From NCBI GenBank assembly GCA_964634885.1, contig CAZWLN010000002.1, positions 191,745-255,744 on the forward strand: a DNA stretch of 64,000 nt, written 5' to 3'. Numbering within the stretch: position 1 is the stretch's first letter; each line of letters starts with the position of its first letter. Below the pieces are notes generated by a model. That model ran no database searches, was not told the DNA's origin, and worked only from the letters and a program-made list of their open reading frames with translations. The position numbers and the translations under genes are program-made. Below are positions 44,601-55,100 of this stretch, piece after piece. The DNA is from DAINRZ01 sp964634885 (GTDB lineage Bacteria > Bacteroidota > Ignavibacteria > Kapaibacteriales > UBA2268).

Positions 44601-45405
44601 AACCGTCGGGGAGAAGCACTGCACAGCTTATTACTTTACTAAGCAGGAGAGATGAGGTTTCTCCATCGACAGGGAAGCTGCGGATGGTGTTGTTCTTAAG
44701 CATGAACAGTCCCTGGCTCGAAGTACACACCAGAATTTCGTCCTCGTTGAACGGGAGCATTGCCACTATGTCGAGCAGTTTTACTCCGTTGAAACTGATA
44801 TTAAGAAGGCTGATTTTACGGTCGTGGAACTCGGCCAGCCCGTAGTCTTTAAGCATCAGGTATATCTTGTTCCTGACTTTGAAAGCCGCCTGTATTTTAT
44901 GATCCGATTTTATTATCGTCAGTTTGTTGTTCCACTCATAGACAGTGTTTTCAGTAAAGAAGAAAACCGATTTATTCTGGCAGATGGTAGTGAATACCTC
45001 CTGTATCTGGCTGTTGATTTTCGACGACAGGCTTACGAAACCGAGTTCACCTCTGCTGTTTGGCTTAAGACAGCCGAACTCACCTCTTGCGCCTGCGAAT
45101 ATCGTTCCTGCATTGTCCCTGGCAAGCGATGTAACCTGCGATATGTTGCGTGTAGGAATCAGCCTCCAGTTCGTACCGTCGTATTCCAGTATGCCTGCAA
45201 AGTTAGCTACATAGATCAGTCCCCTGTTGTCCTGGACGATGGAGAAATTCTGGGTATGGGCTCCGTATTCCTTCGAGTTGAAGTTCAGGATATACGGTTT
45301 GCCGATTTCCCTGAAGGACTGTGCCTCCAGTTGCAAAGGGCAAAGAATCAGCGCTATGAGCCACAATCGCAGAAGCGGTATTCTATTAGCGTATTTTGTT
45401 TTCAT
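41644..45405 (-). CDS. Reg_prop/Y_Y_Y two-component sensor histidine kinase with GAF domain
   Basis: From the ATG at 45405, which opens a clean signal peptide ([20 protein letters not shown]), the protein has 1253 residues. A periplasmic two-bladed Reg_prop beta-propeller region (~40-660; repeats such as [16 protein letters not shown]) and a Y_Y_Y domain (~690-750, [14 protein letters not shown]) precede a membrane helix (~760-785). A coiled coil, a GAF domain (~840-960), a HisKA-like segment with His1012 in [15 protein letters not shown], and an ATPase domain ([30 protein letters not shown]) follow. Such sensors in Bacteroidota often detect glycans, but here the ligand is unknown. It overlaps the transporter gene by 20 nt and is the last gene of the five-gene operon. 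It lacks a fused receiver or DNA-binding domain. Confidence 0.88.
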   Translation of the reverse strand: MKTKYANRIPLLRLWLIALILCPLQLEAQSFREIGKPYILNFNSKEYGAHTQNFSIVQDNRGLIYVANFAGILEYDGTNWRLIPTRNISQVTSLARDNAGTIFAGARGEFGCLKPNSRGELGFVSLSSKINSQIQEVFTTICQNKSVFFFTENTVYEWNNKLTIIKSDHKIQAAFKVRNKIYLMLKDYGLAEFHDRKISLLNISFNGVKLLDIVAMLPFNEDEILVCTSSQGLFMLKNNTIRSFPVDGETSSLLLSKVISCAVLLPDGSIALGSERGGILVINRDGTFRQLVNKSKNLYNDFVNDIYIDNNNFLWAALNNGLSVVHLPSKVTYFDESVGSGSGVLDILRHKGILYLADYKGLLYYNPTARMFEAVGSITTGVWSLAETDDELLAATSKGVYRIVNSVANKIADGFALKLYKSRVNPGEVYVCRTDGLFKITGSAGKWTDNGRVAGIEEEIRDIAEDKDGNLWMATPTFGILKLDLKTGKVRKFGTAEGLPSLLSNFINKLSSGIIITTERDMRKFNEETGKFEVYSLPGLKQAGIAEWFKLIVEDKNGNLWLNHGDETSMFALVKDRNGYTPLIKPFLPVAEFTTWAIYPDNEDIVWFGGPEGLIRYDKKVKEKENRFVTLIRKVTFGGDSLLFGGIYCDSRGGVVSVQDPALAPELDFENNSIRFEFSSCFYHPKAGMLYQYILEGFDKTWSEWSRGVFKEFTNLPPGNYTFRVKSRNVYGEVSPEAEYSFTIKTPWYYSTAAYICYGIALVLLFYYIVKMRSRKLLKEKHYLEKLIEDRTAEISRQKEELQNQSEQLAQKNSELERINNIVKTINSEISIGSVLQTILEKTKLIRGVEKSTALVFDKADNLYKFKASSGWDIDNLKEITLSFDDTENRYLRNTEEIYEDIFYSNDFHPDAGNGKFKNLEIPQSIIIIVVKVDEKIEGFLILENMGNKHAFKPKDFEFLKNLKEHVVSAFIKSKILEDLQELLDNLQATQQQLIQTEKLASLGQLTAGIAHEIQNPLNFVNNFSKLTIDLVQELKEEADSAGDKLPKELKDILLDIVNTIDLNSRKISEHGNRASDIVKGMLMHSRGDSGEFQEIDLNKLVDEYFHLAYHGMRAENKEFNTDMQSDYDSLVGKVRVVPQDLSRAVINIVNNACYAVWEKTKTAGPGYKPVVNIKTTRVGDHVKIIVHDNGSGIPGIIIDKICNPFFTTKPTGKGTGLGLSMTYDIITQIHKGRLTIDSVEGEYSEFVVTIPG

Positions 45406-48400
45406 AAGCCAAGTCATAAAATTCATAATTCTTATAATTATAGCCCAGGATTTTACTGTAGATCTGAGCATCGTCGGACATCATATTCAGGTCATATATT
45501 GTTTCAAAAGGTATCTCTATCAGAAGCGACTCGGCCATTGCCGTATGGTGCTGATTGAGCCGCCTGCTGCCTAAGGAGAATATCACCGGATTGGGCCCGT
45601 TGGTTGTAAAATACTCCTTGTATTCGGTTTTGCCGAATGCTTCGGTAATGCTTCCGGAAAGGAGGATGTAAAGGCAGAGGCCGCTGCGGCAGTTCAGTAA
45701 CTCGCCCTTGTCAAGATCGATGAGTACCGACCTGGTTGCAAGCTTGATCAGGTGTTCCTGGTTGACTCCGCCGAAAATTTCTGTGTTCTTGATGGCGTTG
45801 ACAATGTCGAAATAGGTCATGGAATTGTACCTGTTGTTGAGAAGCCTTGCCAGTACCGTGCCGATTCTCTTCCGGTCATCGTAGGGAAGGTAGGACACGA
45901 AGTCCTTATATTTGTTGACGTCGAGTTTGTACATTGCATAGACAGACAGTTCCGAGATGATCAGGTTCGGATTGTTGATGTTTGCCTGGTAAACACTGTT
46001 GTAATAATTGCTTTTCTGCTTGGTAATCATGTCGAAAGCACAGGCCTTGGTCCATATCTTCATTCTGGTGAAATCTTTATTGATGATGTCAACGAGCCTG
46101 TCTTCGGGTTTCATTTTCTTCTGCGGATAAATATCCTTGAAGTTATCGATACATTCGCTGAAGGAGATTTCTTCAAAGAGGATAAGTATGTTTTCTTTCA
46201 ATTCCGTGGAGAGGAAAATGTCGATGAGCTCGAGTGAAAGTACCCGTGCGTCGCTGCTCTCGGATTCGATATTGTCCCAGATGTACTGAATGGTTTCCGA
46301 ATCGTAGAGCATCGATAACATCTGGAATATCTGCTTCCTTCTCTCGTCGATTTCATAATAGAGTGAGCGTACAAGCAACGAATCGGGGTAATGCTCCTCC
46401 AGGTCAAGTATTGCAGCCATGATCCATATCAGGGTCTCGATGCTTTCTTCGATGAGGTTCTTGATAATGGTTTCGTCGAGCGAGGAGGCCTTGTAATGGA
46501 GCAGGCTCAGGGCTCTGATGACCTCGTCCCTTGTCTCTTTTTCGGGATAGGTCAGTTTGTCTTTTAAATGTTGAATGGCGCCGTTGCCGCCAATGTGGGA
46601 GATGATTTTTATTATCAGTATCCTGTGGTCTTTTGTCGTGTTGAACCTGTTGAAGTACATGATCAGGTATGGGATGATAGGTTCGCCGATTGAGAGAATG
46701 GAGGTAATTGCGCTGTTCCGGAACTTCGGGTATTTAAGGCTGTCCACGAGCAGTTTCCACAGCTCAGGCCTGAAAACCATGCCCATGGCGTATATCGCTG
46801 CAGCCTTTACTTCAGGTTCTTCGTCGTTGTACAATTCGGCCAGTATTTTGTAAGTTCCGAACCGTTTCGAGATGCTGAGCAACTGTGCGGCCAGTATCCT
46901 GTCGTCGATGCGTGCCGACAGGGCCAGGGTTTTAATGTCGTTGAAATCTGTCGTTTCAATGTCCCTTGTGATGGTTCTCAGCATCAGTAACCTGTTGTAC
47001 ATCATCTCATCGGTCTCTGTACCTGTGAATTTGTCGATCAGGCCTGACGGCAGAATGATTTCCTTGTTTTCCAGTTTCCTGACAATCGACTCTTTCAGGT
47101 CTTCGTTCAAACTTCCAAGGATCGACAAAGCGATGGGTGTGACCTGGTCGGGGTACAGGTAGGAGATCAGGTAATACAGTATCTCGAAATTATTTTTATT
47201 GACGGAACTTGTGTTCAATACTTCTTTGTTGACGATCTTTCTTTCAGTCGAGTCATAATGCTTCGACTTGTTGTGGAAGAGTATGTTCCTTAGGGAATCC
47301 CTGTATTTTTCGTGAGTGGTAAAAGTATATTTCAGCCATATGAGAAGGATGACCGCGTAGAACAAAGTGAAGACGATGCTGTTGAAGAAGTCGAAGGAGA
47401 GCAGTAACAGTAAAGCAAATCCGGCAAAGATGTTGCCGCCGGTTTTGGCAATTCCTTCGACACGGCTCTGGAAAAACAACCTCTTAGAAGCTGTCAGTGG
47501 CTGGTAGAGTATCTGGAATGACGGATCGTAGATGGCTGTTCTCATGACTCTTTCCAGTATCTTCGACAGCAGGATGAACGACGAGAACATTGCCGTTACT
47601 CCGTAAATTATGCCCGAAGCCGAGGCCAGCCCGATGCTGATGAAGAGTAGGAAGGGAGCTGCTGCCAGTCCGATCTTGATGCCGTATTTGCTCAGGAGTT
47701 TACCTGAGAGGAAAGTTTTTACCAGGAACTCTGCAACGGCAGTCATACCGAAGAAGATGCCGAGGAATTCCGACAATACTTCTTTGTCGGTGTATTGTAC
47801 CTGTGTTTGTACCATGAAGAGGTAATCGGCAAATGCAATGCTGATCATCGGCAGAAAAGCCATCAGGCCGAGATAGATATAATAATTACCGGTATTGGCT
47901 TCTTTTGCGGGTTCTTCACCGTCCTCGACTTCAGATTCCGGTTCAGTGCTGCGAACCTTTAAGGACAGTTCTTTCCTGAATTTCTTATTAATGATATAGA
48001 CCATTATTATGCAAACGAACAGGCCGAATATCGATATATAGAGCAGGTCTTCGGTTCGGATGAAATTGAGCAGCAGGGGTATCGAGAAGAAACCGATTAT
48101 ATCCGATATTACTTCACCTGTACTAATTAATCCGAACAGGCGCTTACCCTGCCTGATGTCGAATATCCTTGAAGCAATGCCCCAGAAACCCACGAAGGTA
48201 ACGAATGAAAATATTCTTATCCATACATACATTATAAATGAGAACCACTTGTTGTCTGTGTTGATGACACCCCAGACCAGTATGGTAACGGAGATGACCA
48301 GGAAAGCATTGGCAAAGACCAGCAGGTTGGAGAACTTCAGCTTCTTTTCCATCATCGAATAGAGTCCCCAGAACAGGTATGCCGCCAGTCCGCCGCCGAT

Positions 48401-48577
48401 ATATGTATAGGGAAGAATTTCCTTGTCGAAATTTGTAAGCATAATCGATGTGGAAGCAGTGTAAAAGAACGCTACGGTTGCCCCCATAAAAAATGAATAC
48501 AACATCAGGAGGATGATGGTCAGGCCTTCACCATCCTTGATGTTCAACGCTTTCAATATGTCTTTTTTACCAATCAT
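45386..48577 (-). CDS. ADP/ATP-carrier-like (MFS) transporter fused to HEAT repeats and a cyclic-nucleotide-binding domain
   Basis: Starting at the ATG at 48577 gives 1063 residues. Residues ~1-430 have about twelve membrane helices (e.g. FFMGATVAFFYTASTSIMLT) and resemble the nucleotide-transporter (Tlc/NTT) branch of the MFS superfamily. Residues ~470-880 are helical HEAT/armadillo-like repeats (LLMLRTITRDIETTDFND, EPEVKAAAIYAMGM, SAITSILSIGEPIIPYLI). Residues ~925-1060 resemble a cyclic-nucleotide-binding (CRP) fold (TRSVLIDLDKGELLN ... LCLYILLSGSITEAF). This MFS-HEAT-cNBD layout occurs in some free-living bacteria related to the Chlamydia/Rickettsia nucleotide transporters (established from memory, not checked). 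Substrate unknown. An upstream ATG at 48628 overlaps the GNAT gene and is less likely. The gene sits 13 nt after the GNAT gene. Confidence 0.8.
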   Translation of the reverse strand: MIGKKDILKALNIKDGEGLTIILLMLYSFFMGATVAFFYTASTSIMLTNFDKEILPYTYIGGGLAAYLFWGLYSMMEKKLKFSNLLVFANAFLVISVTILVWGVINTDNKWFSFIMYVWIRIFSFVTFVGFWGIASRIFDIRQGKRLFGLISTGEVISDIIGFFSIPLLLNFIRTEDLLYISIFGLFVCIIMVYIINKKFRKELSLKVRSTEPESEVEDGEEPAKEANTGNYYIYLGLMAFLPMISIAFADYLFMVQTQVQYTDKEVLSEFLGIFFGMTAVAEFLVKTFLSGKLLSKYGIKIGLAAAPFLLFISIGLASASGIIYGVTAMFSSFILLSKILERVMRTAIYDPSFQILYQPLTASKRLFFQSRVEGIAKTGGNIFAGFALLLLLSFDFFNSIVFTLFYAVILLIWLKYTFTTHEKYRDSLRNILFHNKSKHYDSTERKIVNKEVLNTSSVNKNNFEILYYLISYLYPDQVTPIALSILGSLNEDLKESIVRKLENKEIILPSGLIDKFTGTETDEMMYNRLLMLRTITRDIETTDFNDIKTLALSARIDDRILAAQLLSISKRFGTYKILAELYNDEEPEVKAAAIYAMGMVFRPELWKLLVDSLKYPKFRNSAITSILSIGEPIIPYLIMYFNRFNTTKDHRILIIKIISHIGGNGAIQHLKDKLTYPEKETRDEVIRALSLLHYKASSLDETIIKNLIEESIETLIWIMAAILDLEEHYPDSLLVRSLYYEIDERRKQIFQMLSMLYDSETIQYIWDNIESESSDARVLSLELIDIFLSTELKENILILFEEISFSECIDNFKDIYPQKKMKPEDRLVDIINKDFTRMKIWTKACAFDMITKQKSNYYNSVYQANINNPNLIISELSVYAMYKLDVNKYKDFVSYLPYDDRKRIGTVLARLLNNRYNSMTYFDIVNAIKNTEIFGGVNQEHLIKLATRSVLIDLDKGELLNCRSGLCLYILLSGSITEAFGKTEYKEYFTTNGPNPVIFSLGSRRLNQHHTAMAESLLIEIPFETIYDLNMMSDDAQIYSKILGYNYKNYEFYDLAYENKIR

Positions 48578-48590
48578 AAACCGCTGCTGA

Positions 48591-49436
48591 TCATATCTCA
48601 AGCCCAATCGTTTTTGCCGGTAAAGCAATCAGGTAATGTGTTTCCCCGATCAATCCGGCTTTGAGCATTGCCACAATTTTGAAGTCTGTTTCCTGGTATG
48701 TCTTCAGTACATAGTCCAGGTCGTCGAATTTTATCTTTCTGTAGTCTGTTCCCTCTTTGCTGTTCTTAACAAATTCTATGGTTTTTTCAGTGTCTATCTT
48801 ATTGCATGTCAGCCCCTCGATGGTAAGGGGCAGTACAACATTGTAGCAGTCGCCGAGCTCAGGTATCTGGTAATAGAAGCTTTCGACAATCCAACCCACA
48901 TGATTCAACTGGATGTACAGGTTGGCGCAGTTGTCGAAATCGATGATGCCCCGTTTGACTTTCGAACCCCGTCGCATTGCCATTAGCGCTGAGTAACGGG
49001 TGAGAAGCTGGCCTATGTTTTTGCCGTTCAGGGACTCGTCGATGCCGAGCCGGACAGAATAGGAAGTACGCTCGATTGTGTCGAGCCCCACCTCGAACAG
49101 GCAGCCAAGCAGTGTTTTCTCATTGTCTTCGATGACCAGTCCATGGCCGAATTCGATGAAACGGAAGAGGTCGTAAGCGCTGACTTCGGTTGCCAGGTCG
49201 GACCTGTATCTTTTGGCAATGAACCTTTCCACAGGCCTTATATCGTCAAATGAAGCAACACGAAGACTTAACCCTTTCGACTTCATTTCGTTTTCAATGA
49301 CTCTCATCGAATAGGAAATGAATTCATGCTTGGTAAGGGACAGATGGTAATTGTCCTCGACTGACAATTCCCTGCATATTTCCTGTGGCTTCCTGTACAG
49401 GAACGGAATTTTCATATTTACTGTCATGTTTTGCAT
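48591..49436 (-). CDS. GNAT-like N-acyltransferase-fold protein
   Basis: The 281-residue protein has a C-terminal ~half resembling a GNAT acyltransferase: VASFDDIRPVERFIAKRYRSDL, LVIEDNEKTLLGCLFEVGL, RLGIDESLNGKNIGQLLTRYSALMAMRRG, and NHVGWIVESFYYQI. The acetyl-CoA binding R/Q-x-x-G-x-G/A signature is degenerate (LNGKNIGQLL). An N-terminal ~60-residue segment is helical and not recognised. No substrate is evident. It lies between the TonB-dependent receptor gene and the fused transporter gene with 13-nt spacers, so it is probably part of the same system. ATGs at codons 4 and 8 are alternative starts. Confidence 0.65.
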   Translation of the reverse strand: MQNMTVNMKIPFLYRKPQEICRELSVEDNYHLSLTKHEFISYSMRVIENEMKSKGLSLRVASFDDIRPVERFIAKRYRSDLATEVSAYDLFRFIEFGHGLVIEDNEKTLLGCLFEVGLDTIERTSYSVRLGIDESLNGKNIGQLLTRYSALMAMRRGSKVKRGIIDFDNCANLYIQLNHVGWIVESFYYQIPELGDCYNVVLPLTIEGLTCNKIDTEKTIEFVKNSKEGTDYRKIKFDDLDYVLKTYQETDFKIVAMLKAGLIGETHYLIALPAKTIGLEI

Positions 49437-49449
49437 TCAGTTTTTTTAA

Positions 49450-52095
49450 TTATAAATTATAATTCAATCTTAAAGTCAGTGTCCTCTCACGCTGCGGGAC
49501 TCTGTATGAATAGAATGAGCCGTCGGCAGACCTGATGCCGGGGTCGAAATACTCGATGTCGAATATGTTATTAACTATTGCTTGTAGTGTAATGTTATCG
49601 AAGAAAGTATAGCTTATTGTTCCGTTCATCAGGAAGACAGCCGGGAAATGGCCCGGGTTGTACATCACCGAAGTATTTGACCCGACAGGCCTTTCAGTCT
49701 TGTAATTCATCCTTAGGTTGATGTTCAGGTTGTCGAACAAAATGAGGTTTGCGCCGAAATTGATCCTGTGTGAGGCAATGTCACCGATTCTCTGGTAGAT
49801 GCCGGTAAGATTGCCCTCTTTGTCGAGTTTGTTGTTTTGTGGGTCAGTGTATGTATAGTTTGCATAGAGTTCCAGGTTGTCTAATTTGTAGCTTGCCGTT
49901 GCCTGGACGCCCTGTATTTTTAACTGTCCGATTGCATTGTTTTGTCCGGTTTGTGTTTTTGAACTGTCGTCCAGATAGACCAGTTTTGTGCCGACAACAC
50001 CGTCGTATTCCGAATAGTAATACAATACATCAACATACAAGTCCTTGAGAGGACGCCAGGAGGCGCTGATTTCGTAGTTGGTAACTTTTTCCGGATCGAG
50101 GTTGGGATTGTTTTTCAGACGCGAAGTGTTTGTCGAATACTTGGTCCAGTTCGAAGCGTTCTGGAAAGCGCTGGCGTATATGGCTTTAAAAACGAAGTTA
50201 CCAGGCATCCACAACAGCGCTACCCTTGGGTTGAACTGCGAGCCGTAACCGCCGTTTTCCCTGATCCTGTCGTAGTCATACCTGCCGCCGAGAGTAAGGC
50301 TGAACGCATCGAGGAATTTATAGGTACCCTGGGCGTATGCAGCCATGTCGTAATAGGTATAGTCATTGCCGCCGGGCAGGTTGTCGCCGGTACTTACACC
50401 GCTTTCGACGGTTGGTGAAACGCTTGTCCAGGTTTTACGGTAGTCACCCTGGATGGAACTGTTGCGTATCTCGAAACCGGCAACGATGTCCAGCTCTTTG
50501 AAGGGCAGGTAATTGACCTTCAATTCATTACGGAACTGTCTTGAGATCTGGTAATAGTATTCGCTGATCCACCTTGGCAGCGAGTCATCGAGGAAATTCT
50601 GTGCTGTCAGGCCGTAGTTTGCATAATTAAGCAAATACTCAGCCTGGGATTCGTTGTCAACTTCCGTTGTCCGGTACTGGGCAAAGTTCATCAGAAGTAT
50701 ATTGTCCGAGATGGCTTTGTTGTATTTTACATAGAAGTAAGTCTGTTTGGGCACCCATTTACTGCCGTTGTCATAGCCTGCTTCGTTCTGGTCGTTAAAG
50801 TAGTTGGTACCTCCCTGGATATATCTCCAGATGTTATAGCCCAGGGTGAAATCATAGACTTTCAGCTTGCCGTAGAACAAGTATTGCCGGCTGGTATTGG
50901 AGTATGACGGCCTTTTGCCGTTCAGGCTGTCGGAGTAAGAAAGCAGGTCGCGCTTCTTTGCCTCGGCAGCTCCTGCGTCCGTAAGGCTCAGGGCTGTCGG
51001 GGTACCGGTGCTGTCCCGGACAATAGTATAATAGGGATTGTTGTCGTCGATGTTATTTTTTGCTATGAAAGCAGAAACACCGGAATTGACGCTCAATACG
51101 CTTTTGTAATAGTCCGTGGAATAGAGGGCGTCAAAATCGGAGATGTCATAGTCATATTCATCATACTGCGAGAGGTCTCTTTCGTCGGATGTGAGTATCC
51201 TTCCTGTTGCAGAAAAAGAAACGGCTCCTGACGAAGCAGACAGTGTCAGGTCGAGATATTTTGTATTGTATGTGCCGTAGCCCGTGCTGCCGGCAATGTC
51301 GATATGGCCCGGTTTTGACAATTCGTCCGGGTCTTTGGTAATGACGTTAACAACACCGACAAGAGCGTTAGCGCCGTACATAGTCGAAGCCGGACCGTAC
51401 ACAACTTCGATTCTTTTTACGTTCGAGATGGGGTGCTGCCTTGACCAGAACACCACGTTGGACCAGAGGTCGTTCTCTTCGACGCCGTCAACGAGGAACA
51501 GTGTCCTGTCAGTGTTGTTCGAGCGGTAACCTCTCTGGTATATGTTGGAATAGGTATTGGCGTAGGTGCGTGAGACATCGAACCCGGGGAGGTCGTCGAA
51601 GAATTGTTCCAGATCGACATAGCCTCTGCGTTTGATGTCTTCCTGGGTAATGACCACTACATTAGCCGGGGCTTCGAGGATGTTTTCAGCCTTTTTCGAT
51701 ACGGTGGTGATCAGTGTTACACTTTGGCTCTGCTTCAGGCTGTTAACGATCGAGATGAACTTGGCGGGGTCGTCAACATAGTTGGGCTGGTATTCCGGGT
51801 TGAGCCTCAGGAGAGAGTTGACAGCGTTGGTTGCGGATGCCGTCGAGTCGAGGGCAATGTAAGTTAAAGCCAGCAACTTGTAGGCCTGTTCTTTTTCATT
51901 CTGGTTAAAACCGTTTTCGAGACAGGGAAGGATAAGATTGATGACCTCGTCAAAATTGCCGGTTTCGAATTTCTTTTTCGCTTCGCCCAGGCTTACTTCA
52001 TTGCACTCGGAGGAGGAACTGGAAGCCCCCTGCGGTGTGAAGAACAACGCTAATATTATTCCTGATAATAATACTATTAAATACCCTTTTTTCAT
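49450..52095 (-). CDS. TonB-dependent receptor with N-terminal helical periplasmic domain
   Basis: The 881-residue protein has a signal peptide, then a TPR-like domain (~30-125; EAKKKFETGNFDEVINLILP, AYKLLALTYIALD). The TonB-dependent plug follows (~130-250; APANVVVITQEDIKRRGYVDLEQFFDDLPGFDVSRT ... RIEVVYGPASTMYGANALVGVVNVITKDP). A 22-strand-type barrel closes it, ending in RERTLTLRLNYNL. A carboxypeptidase-like SusC domain is absent. It imports or senses a ligand across the outer membrane with TonB-ExbBD energy; the substrate is not visible. In the operon it follows the nSTAND1 gene by 6 nt. Confidence 0.9.
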   Translation of the reverse strand: MKKGYLIVLLSGIILALFFTPQGASSSSSECNEVSLGEAKKKFETGNFDEVINLILPCLENGFNQNEKEQAYKLLALTYIALDSTASATNAVNSLLRLNPEYQPNYVDDPAKFISIVNSLKQSQSVTLITTVSKKAENILEAPANVVVITQEDIKRRGYVDLEQFFDDLPGFDVSRTYANTYSNIYQRGYRSNNTDRTLFLVDGVEENDLWSNVVFWSRQHPISNVKRIEVVYGPASTMYGANALVGVVNVITKDPDELSKPGHIDIAGSTGYGTYNTKYLDLTLSASSGAVSFSATGRILTSDERDLSQYDEYDYDISDFDALYSTDYYKSVLSVNSGVSAFIAKNNIDDNNPYYTIVRDSTGTPTALSLTDAGAAEAKKRDLLSYSDSLNGKRPSYSNTSRQYLFYGKLKVYDFTLGYNIWRYIQGGTNYFNDQNEAGYDNGSKWVPKQTYFYVKYNKAISDNILLMNFAQYRTTEVDNESQAEYLLNYANYGLTAQNFLDDSLPRWISEYYYQISRQFRNELKVNYLPFKELDIVAGFEIRNSSIQGDYRKTWTSVSPTVESGVSTGDNLPGGNDYTYYDMAAYAQGTYKFLDAFSLTLGGRYDYDRIRENGGYGSQFNPRVALLWMPGNFVFKAIYASAFQNASNWTKYSTNTSRLKNNPNLDPEKVTNYEISASWRPLKDLYVDVLYYYSEYDGVVGTKLVYLDDSSKTQTGQNNAIGQLKIQGVQATASYKLDNLELYANYTYTDPQNNKLDKEGNLTGIYQRIGDIASHRINFGANLILFDNLNINLRMNYKTERPVGSNTSVMYNPGHFPAVFLMNGTISYTFFDNITLQAIVNNIFDIEYFDPGIRSADGSFYSYRVPQRERTLTLRLNYNL

Positions 52096-52101
52096 ACATC
52101 T

Positions 52102-55100
52102 CTAAGGTAAATTTGGACAAGTTTTTTCATAATCGATGTCTGAGCCGACGTATTCGTTCCACTCGGATTTGGCCATGTTCCTCGATATTATCCTGCAAAT
52201 CTTCTGTGCAATCAGCGCCGAATTGGTCTCGAAGAAACGTATTGTTTTGTCGCTGCCGGAAGAGATCAGAGACTCTCCGCCCGGTGTCGTTGCCAGTCCG
52301 TAGATCCAGCAGTCCTGGTCATTGATTACTATCGGTTGCTGTTGGTACATTTCATAGTCCCAGATCCTGATTGTGCCGTCAAAGCTGGACGTGGCAAAGC
52401 TCTTTGAATTGGGTATGAATACGATTTTGCTGATCCATGACATATGGCCGTAGAACTCTATGGGTTCTGACCCGGGCTTGTTCAGCTGCCAGAGTTTCAG
52501 GCTGCCCGACGAACTGCCGGCTGCGAGCAGGTCTCCTTCGCGGTTGAAGGCTACGGACCTGACGGGTTTGTTGTCGATGATCAGTTCGGTTGGATTGGCC
52601 GGATTCTGGTAGTTTTTGAAATACAGTATTTTTCCGCTTTCCAGGCCTACTACCATGCCGTATCCCTGGGGATGCATATCGATGGTATTGATTTTGTCTG
52701 AAGTTCTGTACAATATCTTTGATGTCGTTGTCCCGCCGTTGTCCAGGTCCCACTGCCTTATGGTGCCGTCGGAGGAGACCGAAATCAGTGTGTTGCCGTA
52801 CTTTGTGAATTTAAGGCTGTTGACAATGCCGTTGTGGCCTTTAAGAATAACGGGCGCCGGGTCTTTTACAGATACGTTCCAGACGACAATCTCTCCGGAG
52901 AATGTGCCTGCGGCGAGATAAATATCATTGGAACTGAAAGCCAACGATCTGAAGGCATGGTATCCGTAGCCGTCGGTTAAGAGGTTCTGATGGGACTTTT
53001 TACCGGGTTCGAGCAGATTCCACAGTTTGACAATGCCGTCTTCGCTGCAGGAAGCCAGGAGCCTGCCTTTGCCGGAAACGCAAACGTCCCTGACGGCGTC
53101 TTTGTGGTCCCTGTATATCAGCTTGGAAGCGCCGACATTGGCAAGGGCTTCATAGACGTTCGGATCGTTATCGTTACCGCCGTACTTTTTCATAAATTCG
53201 AAGGACTGCAGGGCAAGCAGGGCCGGAAGGTCGGTTTTCCTGGGCCCGAACAGCTTGGCTGACTGGATTGCCATTGTCCTGGCAATTGCAACCATTCTCA
53301 GGCGGTAGGCATTCTTCTCCGATTTTTCTGCTTTGTCTTTTTCTTCATCTGCAATCCTCTTCTGGCCTTCGGCATATTTCTTCTGTGCGACGGCTTCCTG
53401 TCTCTGGACTTCTGCTTCGTCGCGAGACCTGATGGCCTGAATTTTGGCGGCTTCAGCCAGTTTCCTCTGTTGTTCGGCCAGTCGTGCGTTCAACTCGGCA
53501 ATTTTCTGCTGCTCGATGGCATAGACCTTTTGTTCTTCGGTAATTATCTTCTGTTGTTCGGCAATCTGCTGCTGTTGTTCCGAAATCCTTTTCTGGATGA
53601 CGGCTTTTTTCTTTTCTTCGGCAGCGAGTTTGCTCTCCTGGATGGCAAGGAGCTCTTTCTGAAGTGCGTTCTTCTCGCTCGATTCGGCTTTGAACTTGAG
53701 GCTCAGGGCCATTATCAGCAACAACAGGGAGATGAACGACGCCGTACCAAGGAACAAGGCAAACGTACGCGCTCTTCTCAGCCTTCGTTTTTGTTGGTTT
53801 TCTTTGTGTTCGATGCTTAAGTCGAATTCCCGTTTTGAGTAATCGAGGAAGGAGACGGCCCTTTCGAATTCGGGGTCGTAGCGTGTGGCCCATATCTTGT
53901 TGGGTTTGTTTTCCTGCTGCCATTTGAGGGCAACCTGCAATTCGGGATTGACCCAGAGGCCGGCTTTGCCCTCCTGGTACAGGCGTGAAGTTTCCGACAA
54001 TCTTATATATAATTGAGCGGACTTCATTTCCTCTTCAACCCATTCTTTAAGCCTTACCCAGATCCTCATGATGCTTTCGTGCGATATATCCAGTACGGAG
54101 TCGGGTTCGAGCATTATGTTCGGGGCAGGCATGAGGAAGGCGCAGGAATCGGTACGGAACATCTCGACGATGTCCACGACTTCGTCTTCGCTGGCGTTTG
54201 CCAGGACGCTGATCTCGCCGAGGGTCGTGGGCCTTCGGACGCCGCGTCCGTCAGGGCCGAGTTCGGTAAGTGCCTTGAATATTTTTTCAGTTATATGTTT
54301 GCTGCGGTCGTTCGGCAGAGTGTTGAATATTTCCTCGCCGTGTATGGACAGGGCCTGGTTTACAGTACCGATTGCCTCATAGTGAGTTATGTCGATGGGA
54401 TTGTCGCTTGCTTCGGTTGAAACCCAGAAGTCCCAGGTCCTCATCAGGGCGTGCTGAAGGATGGGGAGCTGTTCCTGTTCATTGTTGACATCGCTGATGA
54501 GGCGTTCGACAAGGCGTTCGGCGATCTGTGCATTGCCAAGCATTACAGGTTTCCTCACAGCTTCTATCAGTTCCATCTCGTTCATCTTCGGAACGAGGTA
54601 GTTACCTTCTTTGATGAGGTCGAACAGGAGTTTGTACTCTGCACAGTCATCGATGAAGTCAGACCTCATGATGAGGGTGATGTATGTCTGGAAGCTTTTG
54701 TCCTGCCTGGCGTTGAGCAGCAGTTCGATGAACCTTGAGATGGTCTCTTTCGAATAGACGTCTTTTCTCGCCTGGTGGTACCTGAATATTTCCTCGAACT
54801 GATCGACGATGATAATGATTTTCTTTGTACTGTCAAGTCCGAAACTGTTGAAAACGTCGATTATTCCGTGATGGGAACTGAGCAGCATTGAAGATATCTC
54901 TTCGAGAGTAAGGCTGTTTTGGTATTGTCCTTTGCGAATACTTTCATGGATAGCGATTGCAAGATTTTCGACAGGATTGTCTCCGGGCCTGAATATGATA
55001 TACTCCAGCCATTCCGATTTCCTGGAAGGATCTTTCATATTGAACAGTTCCGGGATGACACCTGCCCTGATCAATGATGATTTACCACTGCCGGAAGCGC

